Assembly: GCA_900770655.1 (NCBI GenBank)
Contig: CAAGLA010000035.1
Location: 1-64,000 of the forward strand
Length of the DNA: 64,000 nt
From: Bacteroidaceae bacterium
Lineage (GTDB): Bacteria; Bacteroidota; Bacteroidia; Bacteroidales; Bacteroidaceae
Direction of reading: 5' to 3'
Shown here: piece by piece, positions 7,339 through 16,466 of the stretch
Layout of the letters: each line of letters begins with the position of its first letter
Numbering within the stretch: the stretch's first letter is position 1
The notes under the pieces: generated by a model
Seen by the model: only the letters and a program-made list of their open reading frames with translations
Databases searched by the model: none
What the model was told of the DNA's origin: nothing
Position numbers and translations under genes: made by a program

Positions 7339-8418
7339 TTATCTTCGGCGTATAACCCTGTTTCTGCGCTGGTTTTCCTGTTGTTGCCTGTCGTGTTTTG
7401 TGGTTATGGAGTCTATAAAGTGTGCATCTCTGGCAATGGATACATTGTAACGTATTATGCGCTGGTATGGGGTAAGCAGCAGGGAGTAGGGCAGAGTGCC
7501 AATATTGAGTTTTTGCACAAGTTCGCTTTCCCAGCCGAGCATATCGCACACATTGTCGCCAATTATGCTGTCGTGCTCAATGAACCTCTTCCACTCTGCG
7601 GTGTCGTGGTCGAGGGATATGTTCAGCATAGCAAAATTGCTGCTCTTTACCGAATCGTCGAGAGCTCTTAGCTGTTGTAGCTCGCTACGGCTCACACTGT
7701 CCCACGAAGCGCAGAAGGTTACAAGCAGGTATTTGTTAAGGTAATTTGCCGGCTTTATATTCGTGCTGTCGTTGGGTTTGAACTCAAATGCGGGGAACAT
7801 CCTGTTCGGGTAGTTGCTATTGTTCTGTTCAGTATTGCTCTGAATGGATGTAAAGAATTCGTGGTCCTGCAGAATACCGCTAAGCATCTGTATGCGTTGT
7901 CTTATATCTTTGTTTACCGGTTGCGGTATGTTTACCAAATAACGGCGTATAAGTTCAACGCATACCTCGTTTACGGGGTGGCGGTTGATGAAACTGTCTA
8001 TTACGGCAGTCTGCTCTGTGTAGCTGTTGCAGCCGTCGAGCACGCGCGATATGCTGTCGTGCAGTTCTTGAATAGTTCCGCCGCCCTCTACTCTCCAGCC
8101 GCTATGCATAGTGCTGTCCTTGCATAGCATTGCCGTGCGGCCGGGTGTGGCATACAGCGTTACTGTTTGCCCGCTTGGCAAAAAAAGTGCAAGCGGAACA
8201 ATGGTGTCGGTGTGCAGGCTGTATGTAAACTCGCCGCTTTTGTTGCAGGCAATGGTGTCCATACCTTCGTAGCGGCTGTCGAGCCCTACAATGTATAGAA
8301 GGCTGTCACAACTGTCTATCTTGCCGCTGATGCTGTATTGCACGGTCTGTACCTCGTTGCTGCAGGCGACAACCAGTAAAAGAAGAAATATGTTTGTCAG
8401 GAATCTCTTCATCTGCAT
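7339..8418 (-). CDS. DUF4369/thioredoxin-fold lipoprotein lacking the CxxC
   Basis: A 359-residue lipoprotein. The signal peptide ends at lipobox VVAC, so the cysteine at residue 19 would be lipidated. The N-terminal part (YSISGKIDSCDSLLYI, then DTIACNKSGEFTYS) is DUF4369-like. The C-terminal part is a TlpA/thioredoxin-like fold: YLLVTFCASWDSVSRSELQQL, then NISLDHDTAEWKRF and LNIGTLPYSLLL with the cis-proline. Where redox-active members have W-CxxC-R, this protein has W-DSVS-R, so disulphide chemistry is unlikely. The ATG at 8418 shares a base with the typA stop (TAATG); a second in-frame ATG six bases on is equally possible. It is coupled to typA, and its function is unknown. Confidence 0.8.
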   Translation of the reverse strand: MQMKRFLTNIFLLLLVVACSNEVQTVQYSISGKIDSCDSLLYIVGLDSRYEGMDTIACNKSGEFTYSLHTDTIVPLALFLPSGQTVTLYATPGRTAMLCKDSTMHSGWRVEGGGTIQELHDSISRVLDGCNSYTEQTAVIDSFINRHPVNEVCVELIRRYLVNIPQPVNKDIRQRIQMLSGILQDHEFFTSIQSNTEQNNSNYPNRMFPAFEFKPNDSTNIKPANYLNKYLLVTFCASWDSVSRSELQQLRALDDSVKSSNFAMLNISLDHDTAEWKRFIEHDSIIGDNVCDMLGWESELVQKLNIGTLPYSLLLTPYQRIIRYNVSIARDAHFIDSITTKHDRQQQENQRRNRVIRRR

Positions 8419-10214
8419 TACTGTTTGTTTGCACGTTTGCGCTCCAGTTCATCGAGTATAATCTTGCGCATACGCATAGATTTTGGAGTAACCTCGAGGT
8501 ATTCGTCTTCCTTTATATATTCGAGAGCCTCTTCGAGCGAGAATATTATAGGCGGAACAATGCGGGCCTTGTCGTCGGAACCGCTAGCGCGCATATTGGT
8601 GAGTTTCTTGCTCTTTGTTACATTAATGACCAAGTCGTTTTCGTGTATATGCTCGCCCACTACCTGTCCGGCATAGACCTCTTCCTGCGGGTTTATAAAG
8701 AACTTTCCTCTTTCCTGCAGTTTGTCAATGGCGTATGCAAACGCTGTGCCGCTCTCCATAGCTACCATTGAGCCGTTTGTGCGTCGCTCAATCTCGCCCT
8801 TGTATGGCTGGTACTCTTTGAAGCGGTGTGCCATTATGGCCTCGCCAGCCGAAGCGGTGAGAACGTTTGTGCGAAGCCCTATGATACCGCGCGAGGGTAT
8901 GTTGAACTCAATGTTCACACGGTCGGCCTGTGCCTCCATAGAGAGCATCTCGCCCTTGCGGCGCGTTACCATATCTATTATCTTGCTCGAAAAATCGGTG
9001 GGCACGTTTATTGTCAGCTCCTCAATGGGCTCGTGACGTACTCCGTCTATCTCCTTGTATATAACCTGAGGTTGCCCCACCTGCAGTTCATAGCCTTCGC
9101 GACGCATAGTCTCAATGAGGACCGACAAATGCAGCACTCCGCGCCCGAACACTGTCCAAGCGTCCTCTTCGGGTGCCTTCTTGACGCGAAGGGCTAGGTT
9201 CTTGTCGAGCTCCTTGTCGAGGCGGTCCTGAATATGGCGCGATGTCACGAATTTACCCTCCTTGCCAAAGAAAGGTGAGTCGTTTATGGTAAAGAGCATA
9301 CTCATTGTAGGTTCGTCTATGGCTATGGGCGGCAGTGCTTCGGGGTTTTCAAAGTCGCATATAGTGTCGCCTATCTCGAATTTCTCCAAACCGACGATGG
9401 CGCAAATGTCACCCGATGATACGCTCTCAATTCTCTTGCGTCCGAGCCCCTCGAAGGTGTGCAGTTCCTTAATCTTCATCTTGCTCTCTTCGCCGTTACG
9501 GTTCACAAGGGTTATGCTTGCACCCTCTGTGAGTGTTCCGCGGTGTACGCGTCCTATGGCTATTCGGCCGGTGTATGGCGAGTAGTCGAGCGAAGTAATG
9601 AGCATCTGTGGCGTTCCCTCCAGTTTCTCAGGCGCCGGAATGTGTTCCAGAATGGCGTCGAGCAGAGCTGTGAGGTCTGTTGTCTCCTTACGCCAGTCGG
9701 TACTCATCCAGTTGTTCTTTGCCGAGCCGTAGAGCACCGGGAAGTCGAGCTGCTCCTCTGTCGCGTCGAGCGAGAACATCAGCTCAAATACCATTTCATA
9801 CACCTCTTCGGGGCGGCAGTTGGGCTTGTCAACCTTGTTTACCACAACAATTGGTTTAAGACCAATCTGCAGGGCCTTCTGCAGCACGAAACGTGTTTGG
9901 GGCATAGGGCCCTCAAAGGCATCGACAAGCAAAATGCATCCGTCGGCCATATTAAGCACCCTTTCAACCTCTCCGCCGAAGTCGCTGTGTCCCGGAGTGT
10001 CTATAATGTTTATCTTGGTGTTCTTGTACTGTATTGAAACATTCTTCGACAGAATGGTTATACCTCTCTCGCGTTCGAGCTCGTTGTTGTCGAGTGTGAG
10101 TTTGTCGTTGTCTTGTTCCTTAAGCAGGTTGCCTGCCAGCATCATCTTGTCGACAAGTGTGGTCTTTCCGTGGTCGACGTGTGCAATAATGGCTATGTTA
10201 CGAATATTCTGCAT
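8418..10214 (-). CDS. typA: Translational GTPase TypA/BipA
   Basis: A 598-residue ribosome-binding GTPase. The G motifs are complete: AHVDHGKTT (G1, 10-18), RGIT (switch I), DTPGHSDFGGEV (G3) and NKVDK (G4). EF-G-like domains III and V and the TypA-specific C-terminal domain follow, ending in a basic tail ELERKRANKQ. TypA helps 50S assembly and stress or cold growth. Its length matches the family (about 600). It heads the minus-strand series that runs to 2405. Confidence 0.98.
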   Translation of the reverse strand: MQNIRNIAIIAHVDHGKTTLVDKMMLAGNLLKEQDNDKLTLDNNELERERGITILSKNVSIQYKNTKINIIDTPGHSDFGGEVERVLNMADGCILLVDAFEGPMPQTRFVLQKALQIGLKPIVVVNKVDKPNCRPEEVYEMVFELMFSLDATEEQLDFPVLYGSAKNNWMSTDWRKETTDLTALLDAILEHIPAPEKLEGTPQMLITSLDYSPYTGRIAIGRVHRGTLTEGASITLVNRNGEESKMKIKELHTFEGLGRKRIESVSSGDICAIVGLEKFEIGDTICDFENPEALPPIAIDEPTMSMLFTINDSPFFGKEGKFVTSRHIQDRLDKELDKNLALRVKKAPEEDAWTVFGRGVLHLSVLIETMRREGYELQVGQPQVIYKEIDGVRHEPIEELTINVPTDFSSKIIDMVTRRKGEMLSMEAQADRVNIEFNIPSRGIIGLRTNVLTASAGEAIMAHRFKEYQPYKGEIERRTNGSMVAMESGTAFAYAIDKLQERGKFFINPQEEVYAGQVVGEHIHENDLVINVTKSKKLTNMRASGSDDKARIVPPIIFSLEEALEYIKEDEYLEVTPKSMRMRKIILDELERKRANKQ

Positions 10215-10336
10215 ATAGCTATGTTCTTAATTCATAATTTGTTCTGTAATGCAACTGCAGCGCGGGCAGGCAAATTACTTAAATGCTCTTCTGCTTAATC
10301 TATAGTTTTGCCTCTTTCGCAAGTGCGTTGCACTTG

Positions 10337-10344
10337 CAAAGTTA
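10337..10344 (-). promoter_or_regulatory. Candidate -7 box of the typA operon
   Basis: The minus strand reads TAACTTTG, matching TAnnTTTG, about 120 bases before the typA start. No good TTG is seen 19-21 bases upstream, so the -33 element is weak. Confidence 0.45.
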
Positions 10345-10471
10345 CAACATTTTAGCGGAATTTCGGGAACTGTTCCTGATAGATTGTATAAAAATGTTGT
10401 TCAGTGCTGCAATTCCAAGCCGCAAACGCTGTTCCCGGAGGGTGGCTTTAAACTATTTTTGCCTAAAGTGG

Positions 10472-10501
10472 TTGCTATTCCAAAAAATAGTTGTATCTTT
10501 G
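10472..10501 (+). promoter_or_regulatory. Promoter of rpsO
   Basis: TTG (10472-10474), 19 bases, then TATCTTTG (10494-10501): a full match to the Bacteroidota consensus. It would start transcription near 10507, leaving a leader of about 80 bases. Confidence 0.8.
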
Positions 10502-10519
10502 CATCCGCGTTGGCAACAT

Positions 10520-10537
10520 AGTGCGCTTTTGCGCATT
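10520..10537 (+). promoter_or_regulatory. Hairpin in the rpsO leader
   Basis: AGTGCGC-TTTT-GCGCATT forms a stem of about seven pairs including one G-T wobble, just after the predicted transcript start. Ribosomal protein S15 represses its own mRNA through leader structures in several phyla. This hairpin could be part of such a site, but no known S15-leader motif is recognised. Confidence 0.35.
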
Positions 10538-10586
10538 CATTTGTCGGCCATAAGATATTTTTTTAACAACTTAAAACATCAAATCT

Positions 10587-10856
10587 ATGTATTTGGATTC
10601 TGAGAAAAAGAAAGAGATCTTTGGCACATACGGAACGTCTAACACTGATACTGGTTCAGCAGAGAGCCAGATTGCTTTGTTCTCATACCGTATTGCCCAT
10701 TTGACGGAGCACCTTAAGGCGAACCGTAAAGATTATAGCACACAGAGAGCTTTGACAATGTTGGTTGGTAAGCGCCGTTCACTCCTTAACTATCTTAAGG
10801 ACCGTGACATCAACCGTTACCGTGCTATCGTTGCTAAGCTTGGCTTGCGTAGATAA
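10587..10856 (+). CDS. rpsO: 30S ribosomal protein S15
   Basis: An 89-residue protein, exactly the usual length. The S15 core is intact: TGSAESQIALFSYRIAHLT, then HLKANRKDYSTQRAL and the closing LLNYLKDRDINRY with a basic tail. It binds the central domain of 16S rRNA early in small-subunit assembly. It is monocistronic: a consensus promoter lies upstream and a strong terminator lies 19 bases after the stop. The pnp gene that often follows rpsO in other phyla is absent here. Confidence 0.99.
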   Translation: MYLDSEKKKEIFGTYGTSNTDTGSAESQIALFSYRIAHLTEHLKANRKDYSTQRALTMLVGKRRSLLNYLKDRDINRYRAIVAKLGLRR

Positions 10857-10874
10857 TCTGCGTCAAGAACGGTC

Positions 10875-10910
10875 AAAAGCGAGGTTTTCAAAGAGAACCT
10901 CGCTTTTTCT
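10875..10910 (+). terminator. Terminator of rpsO
   Basis: A perfect 12-bp stem (10875-10886 with 10896-10907, nine-base loop), GC-rich in the middle and followed by TTTTTCT. It is a classic intrinsic terminator. Confidence 0.9.
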
Positions 10911-10952
10911 ATCTATTTTCTCAATTATTATTAACTCAAAGATTAACGGTTT

Positions 10953-12257
10953 ATGTCGCAAATCTCAACACGCAGGGGCCTTTTGGCTTTGTCGCCAATA
11001 CTGGTGCTGCTCTTTATATACCTTGTAGGCTCAATAGTTGCCGGCAGTTTCTACCGCATACCTATAGCGGTGGCTTTTGTGGTTGCGTCGGTATATGCTG
11101 TAGCAGTGTCGCGTGGCGATAACTTGCAACAGCGAATAGATAACTTCTCACGCGGTGCAGCCGACTCCCGCATTATGTATATGATATGGATATTTATCCT
11201 TGCAGGTGCTTTTGCCTCTGTTGCTAAGGCTATGGGAGCGGTCGATTCAACCGTTGCACTCACTCTTGAATTCATTCCGGCCAACTATCTGCCGGCAGGA
11301 ATATTCATAGCTGCCTGCTTCATATCAATGTCCATAGGAACCTCTGTAGGTACAATAGTGGCATTGACGCCTGTTGTAACAGGCCTTGCCGGGCAGTTGG
11401 GGTGCAGTGTGTCTTGGCTCGTTGCAATAGTTGTAGGCGGTGCCTTTTTCGGCGATAATCTCTCGTTCATATCGGACACCACTATTGCCGCTACACAAAC
11501 GCAGGGTTGCTCTATGCGAAGCAAGTTTCGTGCCAACATTGTGCTTGTTGCCCCAGCTACTGTCGTTACCCTGTTGCTCTATGCCTTTATAGGTGGTGAA
11601 ATAGGCGATACTGTTTCACCGGGTATCTCTTCTCTCGATTGGCTGAAGTGTATTCCCTATCTGGTGGTCATAGTCACAGCCCTTGTGGGAATGAATGTGC
11701 TTGCGGTACTTCTTCTGGGCATTGTCGTTGCCGGAGGAATGGGGCTGTGGTTCTCCTCCTTCGGTGTTGTAGACCTCTTTAGTGAAATGGGCAACGGCGT
11801 TATTTCAATGTGTGAGCTCATTATTGTAACAATGCTTGCCGGTGGACTGTTGGAAATAGTACGTCTGAACGGCGGCATAGATTACATTGTTGCTCTTGTT
11901 ACGGCCCGTCTCAAGGGCCGTCGCGGGGCCGAATTCTCAATTTGTACAATTACGGCACTTGCAAATGTATGCACAGCAAACAATACCATTGCCATACTCA
12001 CTGTAGGTGGAATATCGCGTAACATATCCAAACAGTTCGGTATATCGCCCAAGCGTGCGGCAAGCCTGCTCGACACAAGTTCCTGTTTTGTGCAGGGCAT
12101 AATTCCATACGGCGCACAACTTCTTATGGCATCGGGAATCGCAAAAATATCTCCGTTGTCAATAATACCGCACCTATACTACCCTATGTGTGTGGGGGCG
12201 GTGCTTCTGCTCTCGATTTTTGTCCGTGGCCGCAAGCGTGTGCGAACCGAAAAGTAA
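10953..12257 (+). CDS. nhaC: NhaC-family Na+/H+ antiporter
   Basis: A 434-residue integral membrane protein with about 11-12 hydrophobic segments. The NhaC-type core is visible: ISMSIGTSVGTIVALTPVV, then GGAFFGDNLSFISDTTIAA, where the D-N-x-S-x-I-S-D pattern is the signature of the family. A second half repeats the arrangement (NVCTANNTIAILTVGG, then LLDTSSCFVQGIIPYGAQLL). It would exchange Na+ for H+ at the inner membrane. It starts 43 bases after the rpsO terminator without an obvious consensus promoter. It could carry a substrate other than Na+, as NhaC relatives such as malate/lactate exchangers do. Confidence 0.9.
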   Translation: MSQISTRRGLLALSPILVLLFIYLVGSIVAGSFYRIPIAVAFVVASVYAVAVSRGDNLQQRIDNFSRGAADSRIMYMIWIFILAGAFASVAKAMGAVDSTVALTLEFIPANYLPAGIFIAACFISMSIGTSVGTIVALTPVVTGLAGQLGCSVSWLVAIVVGGAFFGDNLSFISDTTIAATQTQGCSMRSKFRANIVLVAPATVVTLLLYAFIGGEIGDTVSPGISSLDWLKCIPYLVVIVTALVGMNVLAVLLLGIVVAGGMGLWFSSFGVVDLFSEMGNGVISMCELIIVTMLAGGLLEIVRLNGGIDYIVALVTARLKGRRGAEFSICTITALANVCTANNTIAILTVGGISRNISKQFGISPKRAASLLDTSSCFVQGIIPYGAQLLMASGIAKISPLSIIPHLYYPMCVGAVLLLSIFVRGRKRVRTEK

Positions 12258-12284
12258 CTGTGCGGTCGTCTGCACCGCTGTGTG

Positions 12285-12668
12285 TCATTTTCCTGTCAGA
12301 ACGTGGAAGGCAAGCCTCTGCTGTATACCTTTTATGTCCGTTCCTTTGCTGAACTCCTGTGCAAATGGCTCGGGTGTTCCGCTAATCCAAATCTTCATCT
12401 CGCTGTCGGTGTCAAAAGTGCCGGCAGTCTCTATCAGAAAATGCGTTATTGCCTTGTATGGAATAGAGTGGTATTCGCGTTTCTTGCCGGTGAGTCCCTG
12501 TATGTCCTCAATTATAAGGCGGGTGGTGGTGAATACCCATTTGTCGCGCATAATGCGGTAGGCGGCTTCAATATCCTCGCCCGGGTATAGAATGAACGAA
12601 AACTCTTTCTTAATCTCGTTAAGATCTACTTCTGTGGCATTGCCAAGCAGGTTGTTTATGAATCCCAT
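12285..12668 (-). CDS. Bacterial PH-domain protein (YvbH/DUF1696 type)
   Basis: A 127-residue protein made of one bacterial pleckstrin-homology-like domain: FSFILYPGEDIEAAYRIMRD, WVFTTTRLIIEDIQGLTGKK, HSIPYKAITHFLIETAGTFD and MKIWISGTPEP. It has no signal peptide or membrane segment. Family members are small and oligomeric, and their role is unknown. It is convergent with nhaC, with 27 bases between the stops. A TATCTTCG near 12692-12699 on the minus strand could be its -7 box. Confidence 0.88.
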   Translation of the reverse strand: MGFINNLLGNATEVDLNEIKKEFSFILYPGEDIEAAYRIMRDKWVFTTTRLIIEDIQGLTGKKREYHSIPYKAITHFLIETAGTFDTDSEMKIWISGTPEPFAQEFSKGTDIKGIQQRLAFHVLTGK

Positions 12669-12712
12669 TGTATATTTGTGTTGGTTTACCGCGAAGATAT
12701 GAATTTTAACTT

Positions 12713-12815
12713 AGAAGCTGTTTGAATTTATAAAAAATATTGTCTTATATAATAGGTCGAATGTTTCGCTATTTTTGTTCTAAAAAAATTGGCTATGTAA
12801 ACTCAAACAACTTCT
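12713..12815. repeat. MITE-like element with 20-bp terminal inverted repeats
   Basis: The ends 12713-12732 (AGAAGCTGTTTGAATTTATA) and 12796-12815 (reverse complement AGAAGTTGTTTGAGTTTACA) match at 17 of 20 positions. They enclose 63 AT-rich bases with no reading frame. TTAA occurs at both edges (12706-12709 and 12815-12818), though not symmetrically placed, so a target duplication is not certain. The form suits a miniature inverted-repeat element or a relic of an insertion sequence; a regulatory stem-loop is the alternative. Confidence 0.5.
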
Positions 12816-12830
12816 TAAACGCACCAATGT

Positions 12831-12876
12831 ATATAATAAAAAATCACGGACCGGAGTCCGTGATTTTTTATTATAT
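12831..12876. terminator. Terminator after the GH85 gene
   Basis: A perfect 21-bp stem (12831-12851 with 12856-12876) with a four-base loop CGGA. A GC core is flanked by A6/T6 tracts inside the stem. It lies 21 bases past the GH85 stop on the minus strand and would work in either direction. Confidence 0.88.
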
Positions 12877-12896
12877 GTCCTAAAGTCTGTTGTCCT

Positions 12897-15800
12897 TTAC
12901 TTTACAACAACCTTAGCCGAACGTATTACGTTGCCTTTCTGCATCTTAATGAGGTAAACGCCTGCCTCTACGGCAACCTGTGACGGGTTGGCTGCATACT
13001 CAACCAATTTGCCGTCGGCTGTGTAAACCCAAGCCTTGTCGGCGTTGTAGATGTTTACAGCACCCTCAGTGCCTTCGGCTGTAGAAATCTCGCCTACAAC
13101 TTCTTCAACAGAGGTGTTTCCGCTCAGGCATACGGGCTCGTCGGCAATACCCTGGTCGCGTGTATCAACAGCGGCGCGGCCGGGGTTTGTACCGGTAATC
13201 TTTACACCAAAGTCAATTGTAAAGCCCTTGTTTGTGAGGCCTGTGGGGTTGAATGCTCCTGCAAACCAAGCATCGGAGAATACAATGCGCAAACGGCTGT
13301 CGCCCGGTGTTGCATCTTCGGGAACCTTGAATGTGAATGTTACACCGGGCTCCTGAATTGCAGGTGTGGCAGCTTCGTGTGTACCAATGAAGAATATGCG
13401 CTCGCCCTCAGGGTCAACTTCTGTTATACCCTTTTCTATTTCGGCTGCAGTGCGCTCAACCGGCAACGGGCGGTCAAAGTTTCCGCTACCGTTGAGGTCT
13501 ATCCAGCCACCGCCGTAGCACCATTTAAGACCGTCGTCGTAGTTTGCACCCTTAAGTGTCATTGTAATGGTCTGTCCCTGATTGACCTCGAGAACGTGGT
13601 CGCGTGCATCGGCATACTGTGTGCCGTCGGCAACCGGGCTGCTTGCTGTGTAGTTGAGGTTCTTTGTTGCGCCGGTGGTTGTAACACTCTCAACGTAACG
13701 CTGTGCACGTGCATTTTCAATACCGTTAGAAGCCGGGTCAATCTGGCTCACACCGTAAGTGTCCTCTTCTACCTTTTCGGGCAGGTCGGCCTGTGGCCCG
13801 CGTGGAATCTCTACCCAAACAATAGGAGAGTATGTCTTGAGGTCTCTTGAAACAGAACGCACGCCAATATATGGAACATCGTTAACGCTCTCGAACTCAA
13901 TGTTTCCAACAAATGTAGCCCACTGCGATGTTGTTCCAACCTGTGCAACTCTGCCGTCTTCGCCCATCTTGAGCATAATCTCGAAGTGGTCTATGTTGGC
14001 CTCGTCGTTGTAAACCAATCCCCACGCTGCGCGTGTAACGGCTTCTGCATCTACGTTCCAGTGAAGCTTTAGGTCCATAGAGGTCTTTGTCTCGTTCTTA
14101 ACCTCTGCTACAAGGCTTGAAATTGCTGCCGGGTCGCTGTAGTTGTTGTCGTTTATTTCGAGCTTGCCCACATAGAGCTGGTAGTCGTTGTTGTTGCCCT
14201 TTACGCGCAAGCCTATACGCTCAATAACATTGCCCTTTGCTATGCCTGTAAGGTCGAATTTCTTCTCTTCCCAAGTGTTGCCGGCTACATTGCCAACAGA
14301 ATATTCTTGCCATTCGTTGCTGCCTCTTAACTTGACAATGAGGTATAGATTTGTTGCATTAACATCCTTAATGGTCTTTACAGCAACTTTTGCGTAAGCG
14401 CCTTCGCCGGCTTCGAGAGAGGTCTTGTACAGGATAATATCGGTACCGTTTGCAGTAGCAGCGCCTGTGAGTTCAATACAAGAACCACCTGTATAAGCAT
14501 CGAGGTGTGTGTAGTTTACATCAATATCTGTGCTCACGGTTGTTGTGCCGCTCTGGTAACGCAACCAACGGTATGTAGGAACAATGTCCTGTGCACCCAT
14601 ATTGTACCACCCGCTCTTGTGAGCCATCTTGCCGTTATAGAAGTAGCGGTCGCCGTTGCCAAGTGTGAAGTGTGTAGCAAAAGGAAGTGTTCCCTGAATA
14701 GCTGAACGCTCAGGAATCCAGCGTGCCAAGCCGGCAAAGGTCTGAAGCGGCAATTTACCGTCTGCAGCTACCCAGTTGTTGCCGCTGTTGCTTAGTGCCG
14801 GGAGAGTTGCCGGGTTGCGGTTACCGCCGGAAAAACCGCGCTCGAGAAGTCTCTGGTAATTCCCCTGAATATCGTATACACCGTCACCGGCGTTAAAGCT
14901 GTAGAAGCGGCTCTGGTCGTGTTCGCCCCAGAGGCATATACCGCAGTTGTTACCCTCAAAGTTGTCCCAGCGACGGTCCATACTTGCAATCCATACACCG
15001 GCATATAGGCCGTCTGCAGTTCCGCCGTTGGCCTCAGCTACTGCATTGTATGTAGTACCTAATCCATAGGCGATGTCGTCCATTTGGTAGTTAAGCATAA
15101 GGTCGTGTGTTCTACCGTTTGCTGTTGTACCATAGAGAGCATCGATGGCCGCAGCACCGCTCGACAACTGTGATGTGCTGGTGTATATAGCGCTGTGGTA
15201 GTTTTCGAAACCAACCTCGGCTGCATAAGCCCAAAGTGCCTTGTGGAATGCTACTATGTCGGCATTGCCCCAACTGTTGTCCTCCCAGTTGTAGTTGATA
15301 CCGTCTGCACCAAAGAACATAAGAATGTTTATAAGCGGCTTTACATATCTGAAAGTGCCGTCGCTCTCTTTCTTTGTTATCATTGCACTGTATGTCTTGT
15401 CGCCGTCGCCTGTCCAGCTCTCGAAGAATGCAATACCGCTCATAATATCGGTACCGTTACGGTGTGCAGCGTCGACCCAAGCGCCGGCTGCTTGGAAGAA
15501 CCCGTGGTTCCACGAACCGAAGAGGTTGGTGTATTGCCACATTGAAAATACATCGGCATTGAACTTGGCTTCGGGGTGGCCTACTGCGCCGTCCTTGCCA
15601 TAGTCCATTGGAACGTTCATAAAGAGGTTGCGTCCTTCGAATGTTTCTGTTCTCAAACGGTCTTCGCGGCTCATAATGCTTGCACGGCGCACGTGTGAAC
15701 GTACAAATGCCAAATCGGAAGCCTGAATTCCGGCTGCTGCAAACTCAGCCATTGTCGGGTAGTTGCGGCCGTCTTGAAGGGCGCTGTAGAAGAGTTCAAG

Positions 15801-16361
15801 CATAGATTCAACGCCCCAGCCCGAAAAGTCATATATCTCTTCAACAGGTGTTGAATCACCGCCGGTCTCTTCGTCGCTAACCTCCTCAATAATATAGCAG
15901 TTGCCGGCATCGGTAGTAGACCAGCCGTTAATGACAAGGCCGGCAGGGGTTTGGCCTGCCTCTTGAGAGTTCAGGTAGAAGTTGCCAAGACCAAGCTTCC
16001 ACGGGTATGTGGCGTCGCCCGATTTTGTAATCTTCAATACAGAAAGTGCACTTGCATTGTACTGTCCTGAACCTACAACATACTTTTGTGCACCTACGCT
16101 GTAAAGGTAATAGGAACCGTCCTTGTTCTCAATCTTGAACTGTTGGTTGGGGTCTTGCGGGTCTTGTTTAACAGCACCCACTGACTGTCCGTTGCTCGAT
16201 GCAAGTGTCTGTACATTTGCGCTGTAGAGCAGGAATGCACGTGCCGAACGGATAGTGTAGACTTTGTCATTGCTCAGTTGTGACAAATCTGTCACGAGTG
16301 CTGCCTGTGCCGAAAAAGCTACGCATAGGAAAGCTATGAGCATTAAGTAAATCTTCTTCAT
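12897..16361 (-). CDS. GH85 endo-beta-N-acetylglucosaminidase with GEVED domain and secretion tail
   Basis: A 1154-residue exported enzyme expected to cut the chitobiose core of N-linked glycans, releasing the oligosaccharide and leaving one GlcNAc on the protein. A signal peptide ends near AFSAQA (residue 20). Residues about 22-165 form a trefoil- or ricin-like accessory domain. The GH85 catalytic domain spans about 175-640. Its signature GADGINYNWE (351-360) aligns with the family pattern, giving N358 and E360 as the catalytic pair. Later come beta-sandwich modules (about 640-880), a GEVED-type domain (GGGWIDLNGSGNFD, about 960) and a C-terminal tail ending GVYLIKMQKGNVIRSAKVVV, resembling a type A T9SS sorting domain. 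There is no lipobox, unlike many surface enzymes of Sus systems. It lies downstream of susC-susD, supporting a glycan-foraging role. The substrate (high-mannose or other) is inferred. Confidence 0.9.
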   Translation of the reverse strand: MKKIYLMLIAFLCVAFSAQAALVTDLSQLSNDKVYTIRSARAFLLYSANVQTLASSNGQSVGAVKQDPQDPNQQFKIENKDGSYYLYSVGAQKYVVGSGQYNASALSVLKITKSGDATYPWKLGLGNFYLNSQEAGQTPAGLVINGWSTTDAGNCYIIEEVSDEETGGDSTPVEEIYDFSGWGVESMLELFYSALQDGRNYPTMAEFAAAGIQASDLAFVRSHVRRASIMSREDRLRTETFEGRNLFMNVPMDYGKDGAVGHPEAKFNADVFSMWQYTNLFGSWNHGFFQAAGAWVDAAHRNGTDIMSGIAFFESWTGDGDKTYSAMITKKESDGTFRYVKPLINILMFFGADGINYNWEDNSWGNADIVAFHKALWAYAAEVGFENYHSAIYTSTSQLSSGAAAIDALYGTTANGRTHDLMLNYQMDDIAYGLGTTYNAVAEANGGTADGLYAGVWIASMDRRWDNFEGNNCGICLWGEHDQSRFYSFNAGDGVYDIQGNYQRLLERGFSGGNRNPATLPALSNSGNNWVAADGKLPLQTFAGLARWIPERSAIQGTLPFATHFTLGNGDRYFYNGKMAHKSGWYNMGAQDIVPTYRWLRYQSGTTTVSTDIDVNYTHLDAYTGGSCIELTGAATANGTDIILYKTSLEAGEGAYAKVAVKTIKDVNATNLYLIVKLRGSNEWQEYSVGNVAGNTWEEKKFDLTGIAKGNVIERIGLRVKGNNNDYQLYVGKLEINDNNYSDPAAISSLVAEVKNETKTSMDLKLHWNVDAEAVTRAAWGLVYNDEANIDHFEIMLKMGEDGRVAQVGTTSQWATFVGNIEFESVNDVPYIGVRSVSRDLKTYSPIVWVEIPRGPQADLPEKVEEDTYGVSQIDPASNGIENARAQRYVESVTTTGATKNLNYTASSPVADGTQYADARDHVLEVNQGQTITMTLKGANYDDGLKWCYGGGWIDLNGSGNFDRPLPVERTAAEIEKGITEVDPEGERIFFIGTHEAATPAIQEPGVTFTFKVPEDATPGDSRLRIVFSDAWFAGAFNPTGLTNKGFTIDFGVKITGTNPGRAAVDTRDQGIADEPVCLSGNTSVEEVVGEISTAEGTEGAVNIYNADKAWVYTADGKLVEYAANPSQVAVEAGVYLIKMQKGNVIRSAKVVVK

Positions 16362-16466
16362 AGATTTATTCTTTAATGGTTAGTATAAGTTAATTGTTCT
16401 CTTTTTAAAAGTGTGGCAACAGCCTATTGAAGAGTACTATGCAAAGTACACACTTTCATTACTTAG

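Larger units (their letters stand above)
10215..10586. other. Divergent intergenic region between typA and rpsO
   Basis: This 372-base stretch holds the two divergent promoters and the rpsO leader described separately. The middle (about 10345-10470) shows no gene or clear signal. Confidence 0.6.
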
